64,000 nt of DNA, from assembly GCF_003151075.1 (NCBI RefSeq), contig NZ_CP029482.1, forward strand, positions 5,766,001 to 5,830,000, written 5' to 3'. Shown in pieces: positions 23,430 through 32,357 of the stretch. Under the pieces are notes generated by a model. The model was not told the DNA's origin, did no database searches, and saw nothing but the letters and a program-made list of their open reading frames with translations. The stretch comes from Pseudomonas sp. 31-12. Its GTDB lineage: Bacteria > Pseudomonadota > Gammaproteobacteria > Pseudomonadales > Pseudomonadaceae. Positions within the stretch are counted from its first letter, which is position 1, and each line of letters opens with the position of its first letter. A program made the position numbers and the translations under genes.

Positions 23430-24785
23430 TTATTCCTGAACCGGCGTCAGCGCAACCCGCAGGGCGTCGATGGCGACGTCGCGAGCGGCGTTGTCAGCAA
23501 ATGTCGGGCTGTCGCCAATGCATTCGCCTTCCAGCCAGACGCTGAAGCTGCGGTCTTCACTGCGCACATCCAACGGCAGGCCAGATTGCAGCTGCTTGGT
23601 CACCTGGCCTGCGGTTTTGCCGTCAGCGAAGTTGCGCGACAGCAGCAGTTGCTCGCCATCGGCCGCCAACAGACGGAAGCGGAAACTGCTGTCTTCTTCG
23701 CGAAAGCTGACAAAACGCGCGGCCTTCGCGGCTTTCTTCTTGGTCGTCGCAGCGACCTGGGTTTGGGCGACGAAAGAACGCAAGCCGACCGCTTCGCGCA
23801 GTTCGTGGAGGAACGGTGTCGCCACCGAACGGGCCTTTTTGGCGCCGACCTGCAAGATGTCTTCCAAGTCTGCCGGGCGCTCGATCAACTGGTGATAACG
23901 CTCGCGGGATTCGCCCAGCTCGCTGCCCAGCAACTGGAACAGACGATTCTTCGCTTCGCCCCAACCCAGGCCCTGCAACAGTTCGCTGCGGAATTCATCG
24001 GCCTGCGCCGGCGTGGCAAACGCCTGGAACAGAGTGAACAGATGCGAATTATCCGGATCCTTGGCTTCGCCCGGCGCGCGGGAGTCGGTGACGATCCGCG
24101 AGATCGCGTCCTTCATTTCCTTGGCGCTGCTGAACAACGGAATGGTGTTGTCGTAGCTCTTCGACATCTTGCGACCGTCGAGGCCTGGCAGCGTGGCGAC
24201 GCTTTCTTCGATCAGCGCCTCGGGCATGGTGAAGAATTCTTTGCCCTGGCCGAACAGGTGGTTGAAGCGCTGGCCGATGTCACGGGCCATTTCCACGTGC
24301 TGAATCTGGTCACGACCGACCGGCACCTTGTGCGCGTTGAACATCAGGATGTCCGCGGCCATCAGCACCGGGTAGCTGTACAAGCCCATGGTGATGCCGG
24401 CATCCGGGTCTTCGCCGGTCTCGACGTTCTTGTCCACCGAAGCCTTGTAGGCGTGGGCGCGGTTGAGCAGGCCCTTGGCAGCGACGCAGGTCAGCAGCCA
24501 GGTCAGCTCGGGAATTTCCGGGATGTCGGACTGGCGATAGAACGTCACACGGTCTACATCCAGGCCACCGGCCAGCCAGGTCGCGGCGATTTCCAGACGC
24601 GAGCGCTGGATGCGCAGCGGGTCATCGCATTTGATCAGGGCGTGGTAGTCGGCCAGGAAGTAGAACGAATCGGCATTGCTGTCACGGCTGGCGAGGATCG
24701 CCGGGCGGATGGCACCGGCGTAGTTGCCCAGGTGCGGCGTGCCGGTGGTGGTGATGCCGGTGAGGATACGGGTACGAGTCGTCAT
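23430..24785 (-). CDS. trpS: TrpS, tryptophanyl-tRNA synthetase with YegP-like C-terminal extension
   Basis: Class I aminoacyl-tRNA synthetase charging tRNA-Trp. It has 451 residues; typical TrpS is about 335. The HIGH-type motif is TPHLGN (residues 16-21) and the KMSKS motif is intact (GRKMSKSYDN). After about residue 335 a basic Ala/Lys linker (TTKKKAAKAA) leads to about 100 extra residues (RFVSFREEDSSFRFRLLAAD and onwards) resembling the YegP/DUF1508 fold. I recall a similar extension in other pseudomonads, so it is probably normal for the genus. The start at 24785 (MTTRTRILTG) was preferred to one 8 codons earlier. It follows a hydrolase gene by 24 bp. Confidence 0.96.
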   Translation of the reverse strand: MTTRTRILTGITTTGTPHLGNYAGAIRPAILASRDSNADSFYFLADYHALIKCDDPLRIQRSRLEIAATWLAGGLDVDRVTFYRQSDIPEIPELTWLLTCVAAKGLLNRAHAYKASVDKNVETGEDPDAGITMGLYSYPVLMAADILMFNAHKVPVGRDQIQHVEMARDIGQRFNHLFGQGKEFFTMPEALIEESVATLPGLDGRKMSKSYDNTIPLFSSAKEMKDAISRIVTDSRAPGEAKDPDNSHLFTLFQAFATPAQADEFRSELLQGLGWGEAKNRLFQLLGSELGESRERYHQLIERPADLEDILQVGAKKARSVATPFLHELREAVGLRSFVAQTQVAATTKKKAAKAARFVSFREEDSSFRFRLLAADGEQLLLSRNFADGKTAGQVTKQLQSGLPLDVRSEDRSFSVWLEGECIGDSPTFADNAARDVAIDALRVALTPVQE

Positions 24786-24809
24786 GGGTAATCGCTTGTC
24801 AGACTGCAA

Positions 24810-25439
24810 TCAATTCGAGAGACGCGGCAGGATCAGATCCTTGAGATCGGTCAGCTTGCCATGAAAAAAGTGTCCGCATTCTGCCACTTTCAGCAGCTCA
24901 TGGGGACGTTCGAGCTTGTCGGACCACTCGTAGACGAGTTGTGGATCGATAACTTCGTCGGTTTCCGGCTGGATCAGGGTCAATTCGCCCTGATGCGGCA
25001 GTTGATCCTGATCGCCCAGGCGCATGACGGCTGGCGCCACCATGAACACATGCTTGAGCTGCTCGCCCTTGGCTTCCAGGCGTCCGCCGAGACTTGCTGC
25101 AACAAAACCACCGAAGGAGAAACCGAACAGGGTCAGCGGCAAGTCAGGATGTTTGGTCCGCAACCATTCGGCGGCGGCCTGAGCATCATCGACCTCACCG
25201 GTGCCCATGTCGTGAGTGCCTTCGCTGGCACCGACGCCACGGTAGTTGAAACGCAACGTGATCAAACCGGCGTCGCGCGCGGTGCGCTGCAAGGTCGAGA
25301 CCACTTTATTGAGCATGGTCCCACCCTGCACCGGGTTCGGATGGCAGATCAGCGCCAGGCCGCGCGGCTGCTCATTATCAAGATAAAGGGCTTCCAGTTG
25401 GCCCGCCGGGCCATCAATCACTACAGGGGTTTCGCGCAT
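24810..25439 (-). CDS. Alpha/beta hydrolase of the KANL3/Tex30-like family
   Basis: Small cytoplasmic alpha/beta hydrolase of 209 residues with unknown substrate. The oxyanion region is CHPNPVQGGTM, the nucleophile elbow is GFSFGG, and the C-terminal His is in AECGHFFHGKL. The ATG at 25439 starts right at the first strand (METPVVIDGPAG-like); longer frames lack support. It lies upstream of trpS with a 24-bp gap and is divergent from zapG. Confidence 0.88.
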   Translation of the reverse strand: MRETPVVIDGPAGQLEALYLDNEQPRGLALICHPNPVQGGTMLNKVVSTLQRTARDAGLITLRFNYRGVGASEGTHDMGTGEVDDAQAAAEWLRTKHPDLPLTLFGFSFGGFVAASLGGRLEAKGEQLKHVFMVAPAVMRLGDQDQLPHQGELTLIQPETDEVIDPQLVYEWSDKLERPHELLKVAECGHFFHGKLTDLKDLILPRLSN

Positions 25440-25583
25440 AAGCAAGGAAGGAACTCCGTGACCTCGAATCGGGTCGACTCGTCTAGCAAATTGTCTGTGC
25501 CAATCTATTGCGAGTGAATCGCGGTATACAGCGCAGGTTCGAGCCGTTAACGTAAAGCAAAGCCGTTTATAGAGGAAGGACTC

Positions 25584-26018
25584 GTGGAACACTCGCTCTT
25601 AGTTTGGTTGTTGCCGACTCTTGCCCTGGTTGTGGGTGTCGCCATTGGTTTCCTGATCGCTCGCCTGGTGCCGAATGCCGCGCCGAGCAGCACACAACGT
25701 CAGCTGGATGACATTCAGGAACGTTTCGACAGTTATCAGAACGAGGTGGTCACTCACTTCAACAGCACTGCAAACCTGGTCAAGAAGCTGACTGCCAGCT
25801 ATCAGGAAGTGCAGGATCACCTCGCCGAGGGTGCCAACCGCCTGGCCCTGGACGAGCAGACTCGTCAACGCTTGCTGGCCGCCCTGCACGCCGACGCGGC
25901 GCAGGCTCCACGGGAACGCCTGACGCCACCGCGCAATCAGGAGCCGCCTCGTGATTACGCACCGAAAGCCCCGAACGCGCCGGGCATGCTCGATGAACAT
26001 TACGGCCTGAAGAAGTAA
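25584..26018 (+). CDS. zapG: ZapG (YhcB/DUF1043), inner-membrane envelope-coordination protein
   Basis: Inner-membrane protein of the YhcB/ZapG family, which in E. coli links cell division, elongation and envelope synthesis. It has 144 residues: one N-terminal membrane segment (about 6-26), a coiled-coil stretch (RQLDDIQERFDSYQNEVVTH to ASYQEVQDHL) and a disordered Pro-rich C-terminus ending in DEHYGLKK. The start is GTG at 25584, preceded by a very strong GAGGAAGGA ribosome binding site. Single-gene unit ended by a terminator. Confidence 0.93.
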   Translation: MEHSLLVWLLPTLALVVGVAIGFLIARLVPNAAPSSTQRQLDDIQERFDSYQNEVVTHFNSTANLVKKLTASYQEVQDHLAEGANRLALDEQTRQRLLAALHADAAQAPRERLTPPRNQEPPRDYAPKAPNAPGMLDEHYGLKK

Positions 26019-26037
26019 TCAGGTTTTGCGCGACATG

Positions 26038-26076
26038 AAAAAGCCCCCGGATGAGTAATTGTCCGGGGGCTTTTTT
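26038..26076 (+). terminator. Terminator after zapG
   Basis: GCCCCCGG/CCGGGGGC stem followed by T6, about 20 bp after the zapG stop. Confidence 0.9.
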
Positions 26077-26105
26077 AATTTTGAAGTTTTCATCGCCTGT
26101 TCTGT

Positions 26106-26205
26106 CCCCTTCGCGAGCAAGCCCGCTCCCACAGGGGATTTGTGCTTTGCCACATTGTTGTGATCGACACAGAACACTGTGGGAGCGGGCTTGCTCGCGA
26201 AGGGG
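26106..26205. repeat. REP doublet (type A) in inverted orientation
   Basis: Two 29-base arms (26106-26134 and 26177-26205) are perfect reverse complements containing the core GTGGGAGCGGGCTTGC. This is the REP/REPIN layout of pseudomonads. Confidence 0.9.
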
Positions 26206-26219
26206 CCGGAACTGGCGAC

Positions 26220-26262
26220 AAAAAAAACCGCCCGATCTGCTGAGAATCGGGCGGGCTTTTTT
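26220..26262 (-). terminator. Terminator after the OmpA-like gene
   Basis: CCGCCCGAT (26228-26236) pairs with ATCGGGCGG (26246-26254); T8 follows on the minus strand and T6 on the plus strand. Confidence 0.88.
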
Positions 26263-26285
26263 ACGCCTGGGGTTCAATCAGACAA

Positions 26286-27017
26286 TTACGGATACTGCTG
26301 AACCGTACCCGGCTGCTGCTGACCACCATACTGCTGACCCGGAATCGCCTTCAGGTTGACCTCGACACGACGGTTCTGCGCCCGGCCATTTGTATCACCG
26401 TTGCTGGCAATCGGGTTATCCGGCCCGGCACCGCGAGCCGACAGGTTCGCACCGCTGACGCCTTGCGAGGTCAGGTAAGTCGCTACGCTCTGCGCTCGAC
26501 GCTGGGACAGGTCCATGTTGTGCTGGCGACTGCCGGTGCTGTCGGTATAACCGACGATTTCGATCTGGTTCTGGCTGAACTCCTTGAGCGAGCCAGCCAG
26601 ATTGTTCAGCGGCTGATAGAAGCTGGAAGCGATATTCGCCGAATCGGTAGCGAACGTGATGTTGCCCGGCATGATCAACTTGATCTGGTCACCCTGACGC
26701 TGCACCTCGACGCCAGTGTTGGCCATGCTGGCACGCAACTTTTTCTCTTGCTGGTCAGCGTAGTAGCCGTAACCGGCAGCGGAAGCACCCACGACGGCTG
26801 CGCCGATCAGCGCGCCCTTGCCACGGTTATCGTGACCGATGGCGGCACCAGCCAAGGCGCCAGCCAGAGCGCCGAGGCCACCGTATTTAGCGGTTTTGCT
26901 CATGCCCGTGGAGCCACTGTCAGCCTGGCCCTGATTGTCATAAGGGTTAGGCGAGGCGCAGCCAGACAGCAAGGCCACAGCCGTAGCGACAATAATCAAA
27001 CGCTGCTTGGTGAACAT
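26286..27017 (-). CDS. OmpA-family lipoprotein with glycine-zipper region (YiaD-like)
   Basis: Outer-membrane lipoprotein of 243 residues. The signal peptide ends in a lipobox at LLSGCAS. Residues about 45-90 are a Gly/Ala-rich glycine-zipper stretch (GGLGALAGALAGAAIG), and residues about 110-225 are an OmpA C-terminal peptidoglycan-binding domain with the ITFATDSANI start, VGYTDSTGS and QRRAQSVATYL motifs. A Gln/Gly/Pro tail follows. It presumably ties the outer membrane to peptidoglycan. No operon partner; ended by a terminator. Confidence 0.93.
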   Translation of the reverse strand: MFTKQRLIIVATAVALLSGCASPNPYDNQGQADSGSTGMSKTAKYGGLGALAGALAGAAIGHDNRGKGALIGAAVVGASAAGYGYYADQQEKKLRASMANTGVEVQRQGDQIKLIMPGNITFATDSANIASSFYQPLNNLAGSLKEFSQNQIEIVGYTDSTGSRQHNMDLSQRRAQSVATYLTSQGVSGANLSARGAGPDNPIASNGDTNGRAQNRRVEVNLKAIPGQQYGGQQQPGTVQQYP

Positions 27018-27118
27018 GAAGAGCTCCTACTTTTGCATTCTGGGGTGCAACGGACAAAGGCATTGGACCTTTGCGGGTGTTGGATCATTTTGCCCGGCGA
27101 AAATTCCATCGGTTACAT

Positions 27119-27760
27119 TCAAGCCCGCACAAACGGGTTCTCGCGCATTTCATCGCCCAGGCGCGTGTCCGGACCATGCCCGGTCACCACCGTCGCTTCT
27201 TCGTCGAGCGTATAAAGCCGCTGCTTGATCGACCGCACGATGGTCGCCTGATCGCCACCCCACAAATCCGTGCGCCCTACCCCGCGACGAAACAGCGTGT
27301 CGCCGGCAATCAGCAGCTTGGCCTCGGCAAACCAAAAACTCATCGAACCCGGCGTATGACCCGGCGTGTGCAACGCCACGCCGCACCCGCAAGCCAGTTC
27401 TTCATCGTCGGCCAACCAGCGATCCGGCGACGGCACCGGCGTGTAAGGCACACCGAACATCTGGCACTGCATCTCCAGATTGTCCCAGAGGAACTGATCT
27501 TCTTTATGCAGGTGCAGGGTTGCGCCGGTTTTCTCCTTGAGTTGTCCGGAGGCCAGAAAGTGATCCAGGTGCGCATGGGTGTGGATGATGCTCACCACCT
27601 TCAAGCCCAGGGCATCGAGGCGCGCCAGGATCAACTCATGATTGCCGCCCGGGTCGACCACGATGGCTTTTTTGGTGATCGGGTCACCGATGATGGTGCA
27701 GTTGCACTGCAAAGGGCCGACGGGGAAGGTTTCGCGAATCAGGGTGGGCTGCTGGGACAT
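27119..27760 (-). CDS. MBL-fold metallo-hydrolase, glyoxalase II-like (YcbL type)
   Basis: Metallo-beta-lactamase-fold hydrolase of 213 residues starting MSQQPTLIRETFPVGPLQC. The metal-binding motif is HTHAHLDH, followed by TPGHTPGS, the GDTLF aspartate and a distal His in VVTGHGPDT. The family includes type II glyoxalases (YcbL), which hydrolyse S-lactoylglutathione; the substrate here is not proven. It is followed at its 5' side by the 3' end of the LuxR-type regulator gene, 88 bp away in the same direction. Confidence 0.92.
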   Translation of the reverse strand: MSQQPTLIRETFPVGPLQCNCTIIGDPITKKAIVVDPGGNHELILARLDALGLKVVSIIHTHAHLDHFLASGQLKEKTGATLHLHKEDQFLWDNLEMQCQMFGVPYTPVPSPDRWLADDEELACGCGVALHTPGHTPGSMSFWFAEAKLLIAGDTLFRRGVGRTDLWGGDQATIVRSIKQRLYTLDEEATVVTGHGPDTRLGDEMRENPFVRA

Positions 27761-27848
27761 CTGGGCATGCTCGGAAAACAGGGATGGGCAATTTTGGCAC
27801 AAAACCGTAGCAAGTCTTTTTGTGGACCCTGTAGATCTTGAAAATGCG

Positions 27849-30587
27849 CTACCCCAACACGCCCAACTCTTTAGCTCGCGCCACCGCCTGCGTGCGCCGC
27901 TCAACACCAAGCTTGCTGTTGATGTGGCTGGCGTGGGTCTTGACCGTGTGCAGCGAGATGAACAGTTGATCGCTGATTTCCTGGTTGGAGCAACCTTGGG
28001 CGATCAGGCGCAGGACGGCCAGCTCACGGGCGCTGAGCTGTTCCGCCCCGGGGGATGCCTCCAATACCGCGCGAGGGGCCATGACCGGAAGTTTTTCGGC
28101 CAGGTTCTGCGACACCACTGTCGGGGCACAGAGCTGCAGTTGCCCACGCAGCCAGTCCGGGTGTTCGGTCAGCAACGCGTCGAACGGTTGCAGGACGCCC
28201 CCGTCAGCCGCTTCCAGCGCCTGAACCAGCGCCTTGCGGGCTTCGGGTTCACGGCCGCACGCCAGCAACAGGGTGATTTTCTGAGTCAGCGCCATCACGC
28301 TGAGCATTTGCCGTCCCGATTTCTGTCCATGCTCAAGCAGCGCGTTCAAACGCCCCTCGGCCAGCATCGGTTGCCCCTGAATCACCTCCAGCAAGGCTTG
28401 CTGCAATTCGATGTGCAGCGGCAGCTGTGGATGAAATTCCGGCGGCGCGGCCGCATGGTCGCCGTTGTAGGTCTGGCCCAGTCGTGCCAGCCAGGCTTCG
28501 GCCAGATCGGTACGCCCCTGGGCCAGCCAGAGTTCGCATTTGACCAAAGTGATCATCGCCAAGTAATAGATCGGCGGCACGTCCCAGATGTGCATCAAGC
28601 GTTCGGCTTCGGCAAGTTCGGCGAAGGCTTTGGCGAACTCGCCGCTGCTGCCCTCAAGCCGGGCGATCACGCAGTGACCGATCAACACGCTGATATCGCG
28701 ACAGGCTCGGGCTTCACTCAACCCGGCTTGCAGACGTGCCCGCGCGGCTTGTGGTTGCAAGCGAACGGCCAGCAAAAAGCCCTCGTACAAGGTCAGCCGT
28801 GCACGCACGGCGTAAAGCCGTTGCGGGGATAACCCTTGCAAGCGTTGCAGCCCCTGACGGACTTCTTGCAGTGAACGCAGGATTTCCCCACGCGCCTGCA
28901 ACACACGTGCGCGGTCGTAATGGGCCAGCGCTTCGAACAGCGGGTTGCCGACCCGTTGCGCCAATTCCAGCGATTCGCGGTTCAAGCTGCGGGCACGCCA
29001 CAGGTCGCCGTCGGCGATCGCCAGGTTGGACAAGGTCGAAAGGCACATCAGCCGTTGCCCGTAGCGCTTGGCCGGCAGGCTCTCCAGCGCTTCGGTGCAG
29101 TAAAGTTGCGTGAGCGCGCGATGGCCTCGCCCCCGGGCGATGATACCGCTCAGGGCCAGCCATTGCGCCAGCATGGACTTCTGCGCGGTGGCCGACGGGG
29201 CTGGCAGGAAGCGGCTCAAATGGGCCGCAAGCTCCTCGGCAGCGTCCAGCTGACAGGCCAGCCCCAACGCCCAGCTGTAGAGCACGATCAGCCGCGGTGT
29301 ACTGATCAGCAGGCTGTCAGGCAAATCCATTTTCCAGCGCAGCAGCATGCCGACGTTCTGTTCGGCGAGCAGTTGTTCTTCAGAGAGGTTTTGCACCAGG
29401 TTCGCCGCAACGTCCAGGTGCCCGGCGCGTAACGCCTGCTCCACCGCCTCGTCGAGCAACCCTTGTGCATTGAACCAGCGACAGGCGCGCAGGTGCAGGC
29501 TGGCGGCCGGCACGATCGACTGGGTAGTGGGCCGGGTACGCAGCAGATCGGAAAACAGGTGGTGATAGCGATACCAGCGGCCGTGCTCGTCCAGCGGTAC
29601 CAGGAACACTTGGTGCGCCTGGAGGAAACGCAGGATTTCGGCACTGTCATGGGCCTCGCGAACCGCGTCGCAGAGCTCGCTGCAAAAACGCTCCTGAGGC
29701 GCGGTGTCGTAAAGGAATGACTGCACTTCGGCGGGCAGACAATCAATGACTTCTTCAAGCAGGTAGTCGCGAATCAGCCCTTCCCCACCATGCAACGACT
29801 GCGACAACGCACCGTCGGTGCCTGCCTCGGAGGCCGCCAGCAACCAGAAACGCAAGCCGGCGACCCAGCCTTCACTGCGCTGGATCAGGTTTTCCAGCGC
29901 CTCGCCTCGCAATGAACTGCTGTGTCGATCGAGCAGTGTGAGGGCCTCATCGTGGGTCAGCCGGAGGTCCTGCTCATGCAATTCGAGCAGTTGCCGCGAC
30001 AGGCGCAAACGCGCCAGGTGCCAGTCCGGACGCTGTCGACTGGTCACCATGACCAGCAGGCCATCGGGTAAATGATTGAGGAAAAACTGCAGGCAGCGAT
30101 CGAGCACCGGCCCCTGGGCCAGATGATAGTCATCCAGCACCAGCAGCAAAGGCGTCATCGGCGAAAGGTGGATGGCCAACTCATCCAGCAATCCGTCGAG
30201 CCATTCTTCGAAGGCGAATGGTTGATGGCGCTGGCGCATTTTCAGCAGGCCCAGCGCCTGGCTGCCGAGCTTCGGAAAGTAGTCCTGAAGACCGTCGAGC
30301 AAACGTTCGAGGAAACGTCCCGGATCACTGTCCCGAGGACTCAGACCCAGCCATAGACTTTGCCAATGGGCCGGCAGCCCCTGGCAGAACTCCACCGCCA
30401 ATGAACTCTTGCCGAACCCGGCGGGTGCGCTGACCAGCAACAGCCTGCCACCGAGGCCGGCACTCAAGCGCTCGCACAGACGAGGCCGCAGCACATGGCC
30501 GTCAGGCAACGGGGGCCGAAAAAAGCGCCCGTCCAGTGCCGCGACGGCAACGCTTGCAGGGCCCGGGAGTGGGGACAGATCAGTCAT
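27849..30587 (-). CDS. MalT-like (LAL) LuxR-family transcriptional regulator
   Basis: Large ATP-binding LuxR activator of 912 residues. The N-terminal STAND/AAA module has Walker A APAGFGKS at residues 54-61 and a Walker B-like LLLVLDDYH; the middle is a long helical TPR-like region (about 420-820); the last 65 residues are a LuxR HTH (LSARELAVLRLIAQGCSNQE). In the MalT paradigm the ATPase and TPR parts sense an inducer. It lies downstream of the DUF1329, DUF1302 and acyl-CoA synthetase genes in the same direction, and I infer it activates them. The inducer is unknown. Confidence 0.93.
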   Translation of the reverse strand: MTDLSPLPGPASVAVAALDGRFFRPPLPDGHVLRPRLCERLSAGLGGRLLLVSAPAGFGKSSLAVEFCQGLPAHWQSLWLGLSPRDSDPGRFLERLLDGLQDYFPKLGSQALGLLKMRQRHQPFAFEEWLDGLLDELAIHLSPMTPLLLVLDDYHLAQGPVLDRCLQFFLNHLPDGLLVMVTSRQRPDWHLARLRLSRQLLELHEQDLRLTHDEALTLLDRHSSSLRGEALENLIQRSEGWVAGLRFWLLAASEAGTDGALSQSLHGGEGLIRDYLLEEVIDCLPAEVQSFLYDTAPQERFCSELCDAVREAHDSAEILRFLQAHQVFLVPLDEHGRWYRYHHLFSDLLRTRPTTQSIVPAASLHLRACRWFNAQGLLDEAVEQALRAGHLDVAANLVQNLSEEQLLAEQNVGMLLRWKMDLPDSLLISTPRLIVLYSWALGLACQLDAAEELAAHLSRFLPAPSATAQKSMLAQWLALSGIIARGRGHRALTQLYCTEALESLPAKRYGQRLMCLSTLSNLAIADGDLWRARSLNRESLELAQRVGNPLFEALAHYDRARVLQARGEILRSLQEVRQGLQRLQGLSPQRLYAVRARLTLYEGFLLAVRLQPQAARARLQAGLSEARACRDISVLIGHCVIARLEGSSGEFAKAFAELAEAERLMHIWDVPPIYYLAMITLVKCELWLAQGRTDLAEAWLARLGQTYNGDHAAAPPEFHPQLPLHIELQQALLEVIQGQPMLAEGRLNALLEHGQKSGRQMLSVMALTQKITLLLACGREPEARKALVQALEAADGGVLQPFDALLTEHPDWLRGQLQLCAPTVVSQNLAEKLPVMAPRAVLEASPGAEQLSARELAVLRLIAQGCSNQEISDQLFISLHTVKTHASHINSKLGVERRTQAVARAKELGVLG

Positions 30588-30737
30588 GGCCGGCTCTTGT
30601 TTGAATTGCGGGTGGCGGCGTTGCAGATGTCCGCAGACTATCGGTAAACGAAGAGGGAATGAAGGTTATTGCTACAAATGGCTACAAAAAGAATACAAGC
30701 AGAAGTGTCGAGCAAACCCGACAGTCACACCGCCCTC

Positions 30738-30882
30738 GTAGCAGCTGTCGAGCCTGCGAAGCTGCGTTCGGCTGCGAAGCAGTCGTAAAACCATGCAACG
30801 CGGTCTGCCAGACAAACCGCGTGCACCGAATTTACGAGGACTTCGTCCTCGAACGCAGCCTCGCAAGCTCGACAGCTGCTAC
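30738..30882. repeat. 145-bp MITE-like element with 33-bp inverted ends
   Basis: The left arm 30738-30770 and right arm 30850-30882 are reverse complements with two mismatches; the outer 16 bases (GTAGCAGCTGTCGAGC) match perfectly. Two further hairpins sit inside (CGCGGT/ACCGCG and GAGGAC-TTC-GTCCTC). No coding capacity. It resembles dispersed palindromic elements of P. fluorescens genomes. Confidence 0.8.
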
Positions 30883-30901
30883 AACGATCATTATGAAATT
30901 C

Positions 30902-30936
30902 AAAAAAAAACGCCCCGAACCAGTCGGGGCGTTTTT
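30902..30936 (-). terminator. Terminator after the DUF1329 gene
   Basis: CGCCCCGA (30911-30918) pairs with TCGGGGCG (30924-30931); on the minus strand a run of nine T follows. Confidence 0.9.
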
Positions 30937-30964
30937 CGAGGATGCGGCCTCTGTTCAGTGCAGG

Positions 30965-32329
30965 TTAACGAACCCCGTCCTGACGCAATGCAGCGGGGGT
31001 GAAATCGCTGGTGGTCGCGGTGAAGCCGAAGTCATACGCCGACTTCTCTTCGTTTTTCATGCCCAGTGCCAGGTAACGGCCCGATTGCAGGTCGTACAAG
31101 GTTTCCAGGGTGTACCAAGGCACTTGAACGTTGTAGTAGTTCTGGGAGTGAGCTTCCGCCACACGCCACAGCTGATTACGACCGTCGTAGTGGTCGATCA
31201 CCGCCGCTTGCCAGGTGTCTTCGTCGATGTAGAAGTCACGTTTGGCGTAGATGTGACGCTGACCTTCCTTCAAGGTAGCAACCACATGCCAGACCCGGCG
31301 CAGCTCGTAGCGAGCCAGGTCCTGGTTGATGTGACCGGCCTTGATGATGTCGTCGTACTTGAGTTGTGGCGAGTCGAGCTTGTAGCTGTCGGAGGCGATG
31401 TACATCTCTTTCTTGCCTTCGAGTTTCCAGTCGTAGCGATCCGGCGCACCGTTGTACATGTCCAGGTTGTCGGAGGTCCGCAGGCCGTCAGCCGCAGTAC
31501 CCGGCCCGTCATAGGACACTTGCGGCGCACGACGCACACGACGTTGACCGGCGTTGTAGACCCACGCCGAACGTGGCTCTTTGACCTGGTCGAGGGTTTC
31601 GTGCACCAGCAGCACACCACCGGCCAGACGTGCCGGCGCGGTCACTTTCTGCTTGAAGTAGAACAGGATGTTGCCCGGGTTCGCCGGATCGTAATCCTTC
31701 ATCTTGTCGCGGAACACGAACTGATCCTGGAAGTACACGAGGCTGTACGAGCCATTCGGCTGCGGCGTGGCCTGGGTCACCAGACGGGTCACGCTGCCAC
31801 CGCGATAGCGGGTGATGTGGTTCCAGATGACTTCGACGCCGGTCTTCGGAATCGGGAACGGCACGGCCGTTTCGAAGTTCTCCAGACCGTTGCCGCCAGA
31901 CACCAGATTGGTGCTGGTGGCGTTTTTCTTGATCGAGGCAAACACGGCATCCGGCACGGTCGCGCCGCGATGGGACGGGTAAACCGGCATCTTGAAGGTT
32001 TCCGGGTAGCGCTTGAACATCGCGTACTGGCCCGGAGCGAGTTTGTCCTTGTACTGGTCGACGTTCTGCGCCGTGATGGTGAACAGCGGTTTTTCACTGG
32101 CGAACGGGTCAGACAGGAAGCCTTTGCCGTCGACGGTGCCGGCGTTTTTCGCCATCGGTTTCCAGGCCGGGATCGAGCCGTCGGCGTTGCCCGCCATCTC
32201 GGCGCCCATCGGCGTCAGGCTCTTGCCCAGTTTGTCCGCTTCGGCGGCAGGCACGGCTGCCATGACGCTGGTCGCCAGCAGCGAAAGCCCCAGAACTCCG
32301 GCGTGGAACAGACTCTTTGTTATTTTCAT
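30965..32329 (-). CDS. DUF1329 family outer-membrane/periplasmic lipid-handling protein
   Basis: Exported protein of 454 residues. The signal peptide is MKITKSLFHAGVLGLSLLATSVMA by inspection. The family is predicted to have a LolA/LolB-like fold that carries lipophilic molecules. Typical blocks are seen: DPANPGNILFYFKQKVTAP, GQRRVRRAPQVSYD and KRDFYIDEDTWQAAVIDHYD. It lies 28 bp downstream of the DUF1302 gene, the usual pair, probably acting together in envelope transport of a hydrophobic substrate. No enzymatic function is established. Confidence 0.9.
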   Translation of the reverse strand: MKITKSLFHAGVLGLSLLATSVMAAVPAAEADKLGKSLTPMGAEMAGNADGSIPAWKPMAKNAGTVDGKGFLSDPFASEKPLFTITAQNVDQYKDKLAPGQYAMFKRYPETFKMPVYPSHRGATVPDAVFASIKKNATSTNLVSGGNGLENFETAVPFPIPKTGVEVIWNHITRYRGGSVTRLVTQATPQPNGSYSLVYFQDQFVFRDKMKDYDPANPGNILFYFKQKVTAPARLAGGVLLVHETLDQVKEPRSAWVYNAGQRRVRRAPQVSYDGPGTAADGLRTSDNLDMYNGAPDRYDWKLEGKKEMYIASDSYKLDSPQLKYDDIIKAGHINQDLARYELRRVWHVVATLKEGQRHIYAKRDFYIDEDTWQAAVIDHYDGRNQLWRVAEAHSQNYYNVQVPWYTLETLYDLQSGRYLALGMKNEEKSAYDFGFTATTSDFTPAALRQDGVR

Positions 32330-32357
32330 ATGTGTGTTCGTCCTGAAAAAACAGTGC

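Larger units (their letters stand above)
30588..30964. other. Intergenic region with a palindromic element
   Basis: No gene seen. It contains the presumed promoter of the LuxR-type gene, the 145-bp inverted-repeat element (30738-30882) and the terminator of the DUF1329 gene. Confidence 0.6.
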
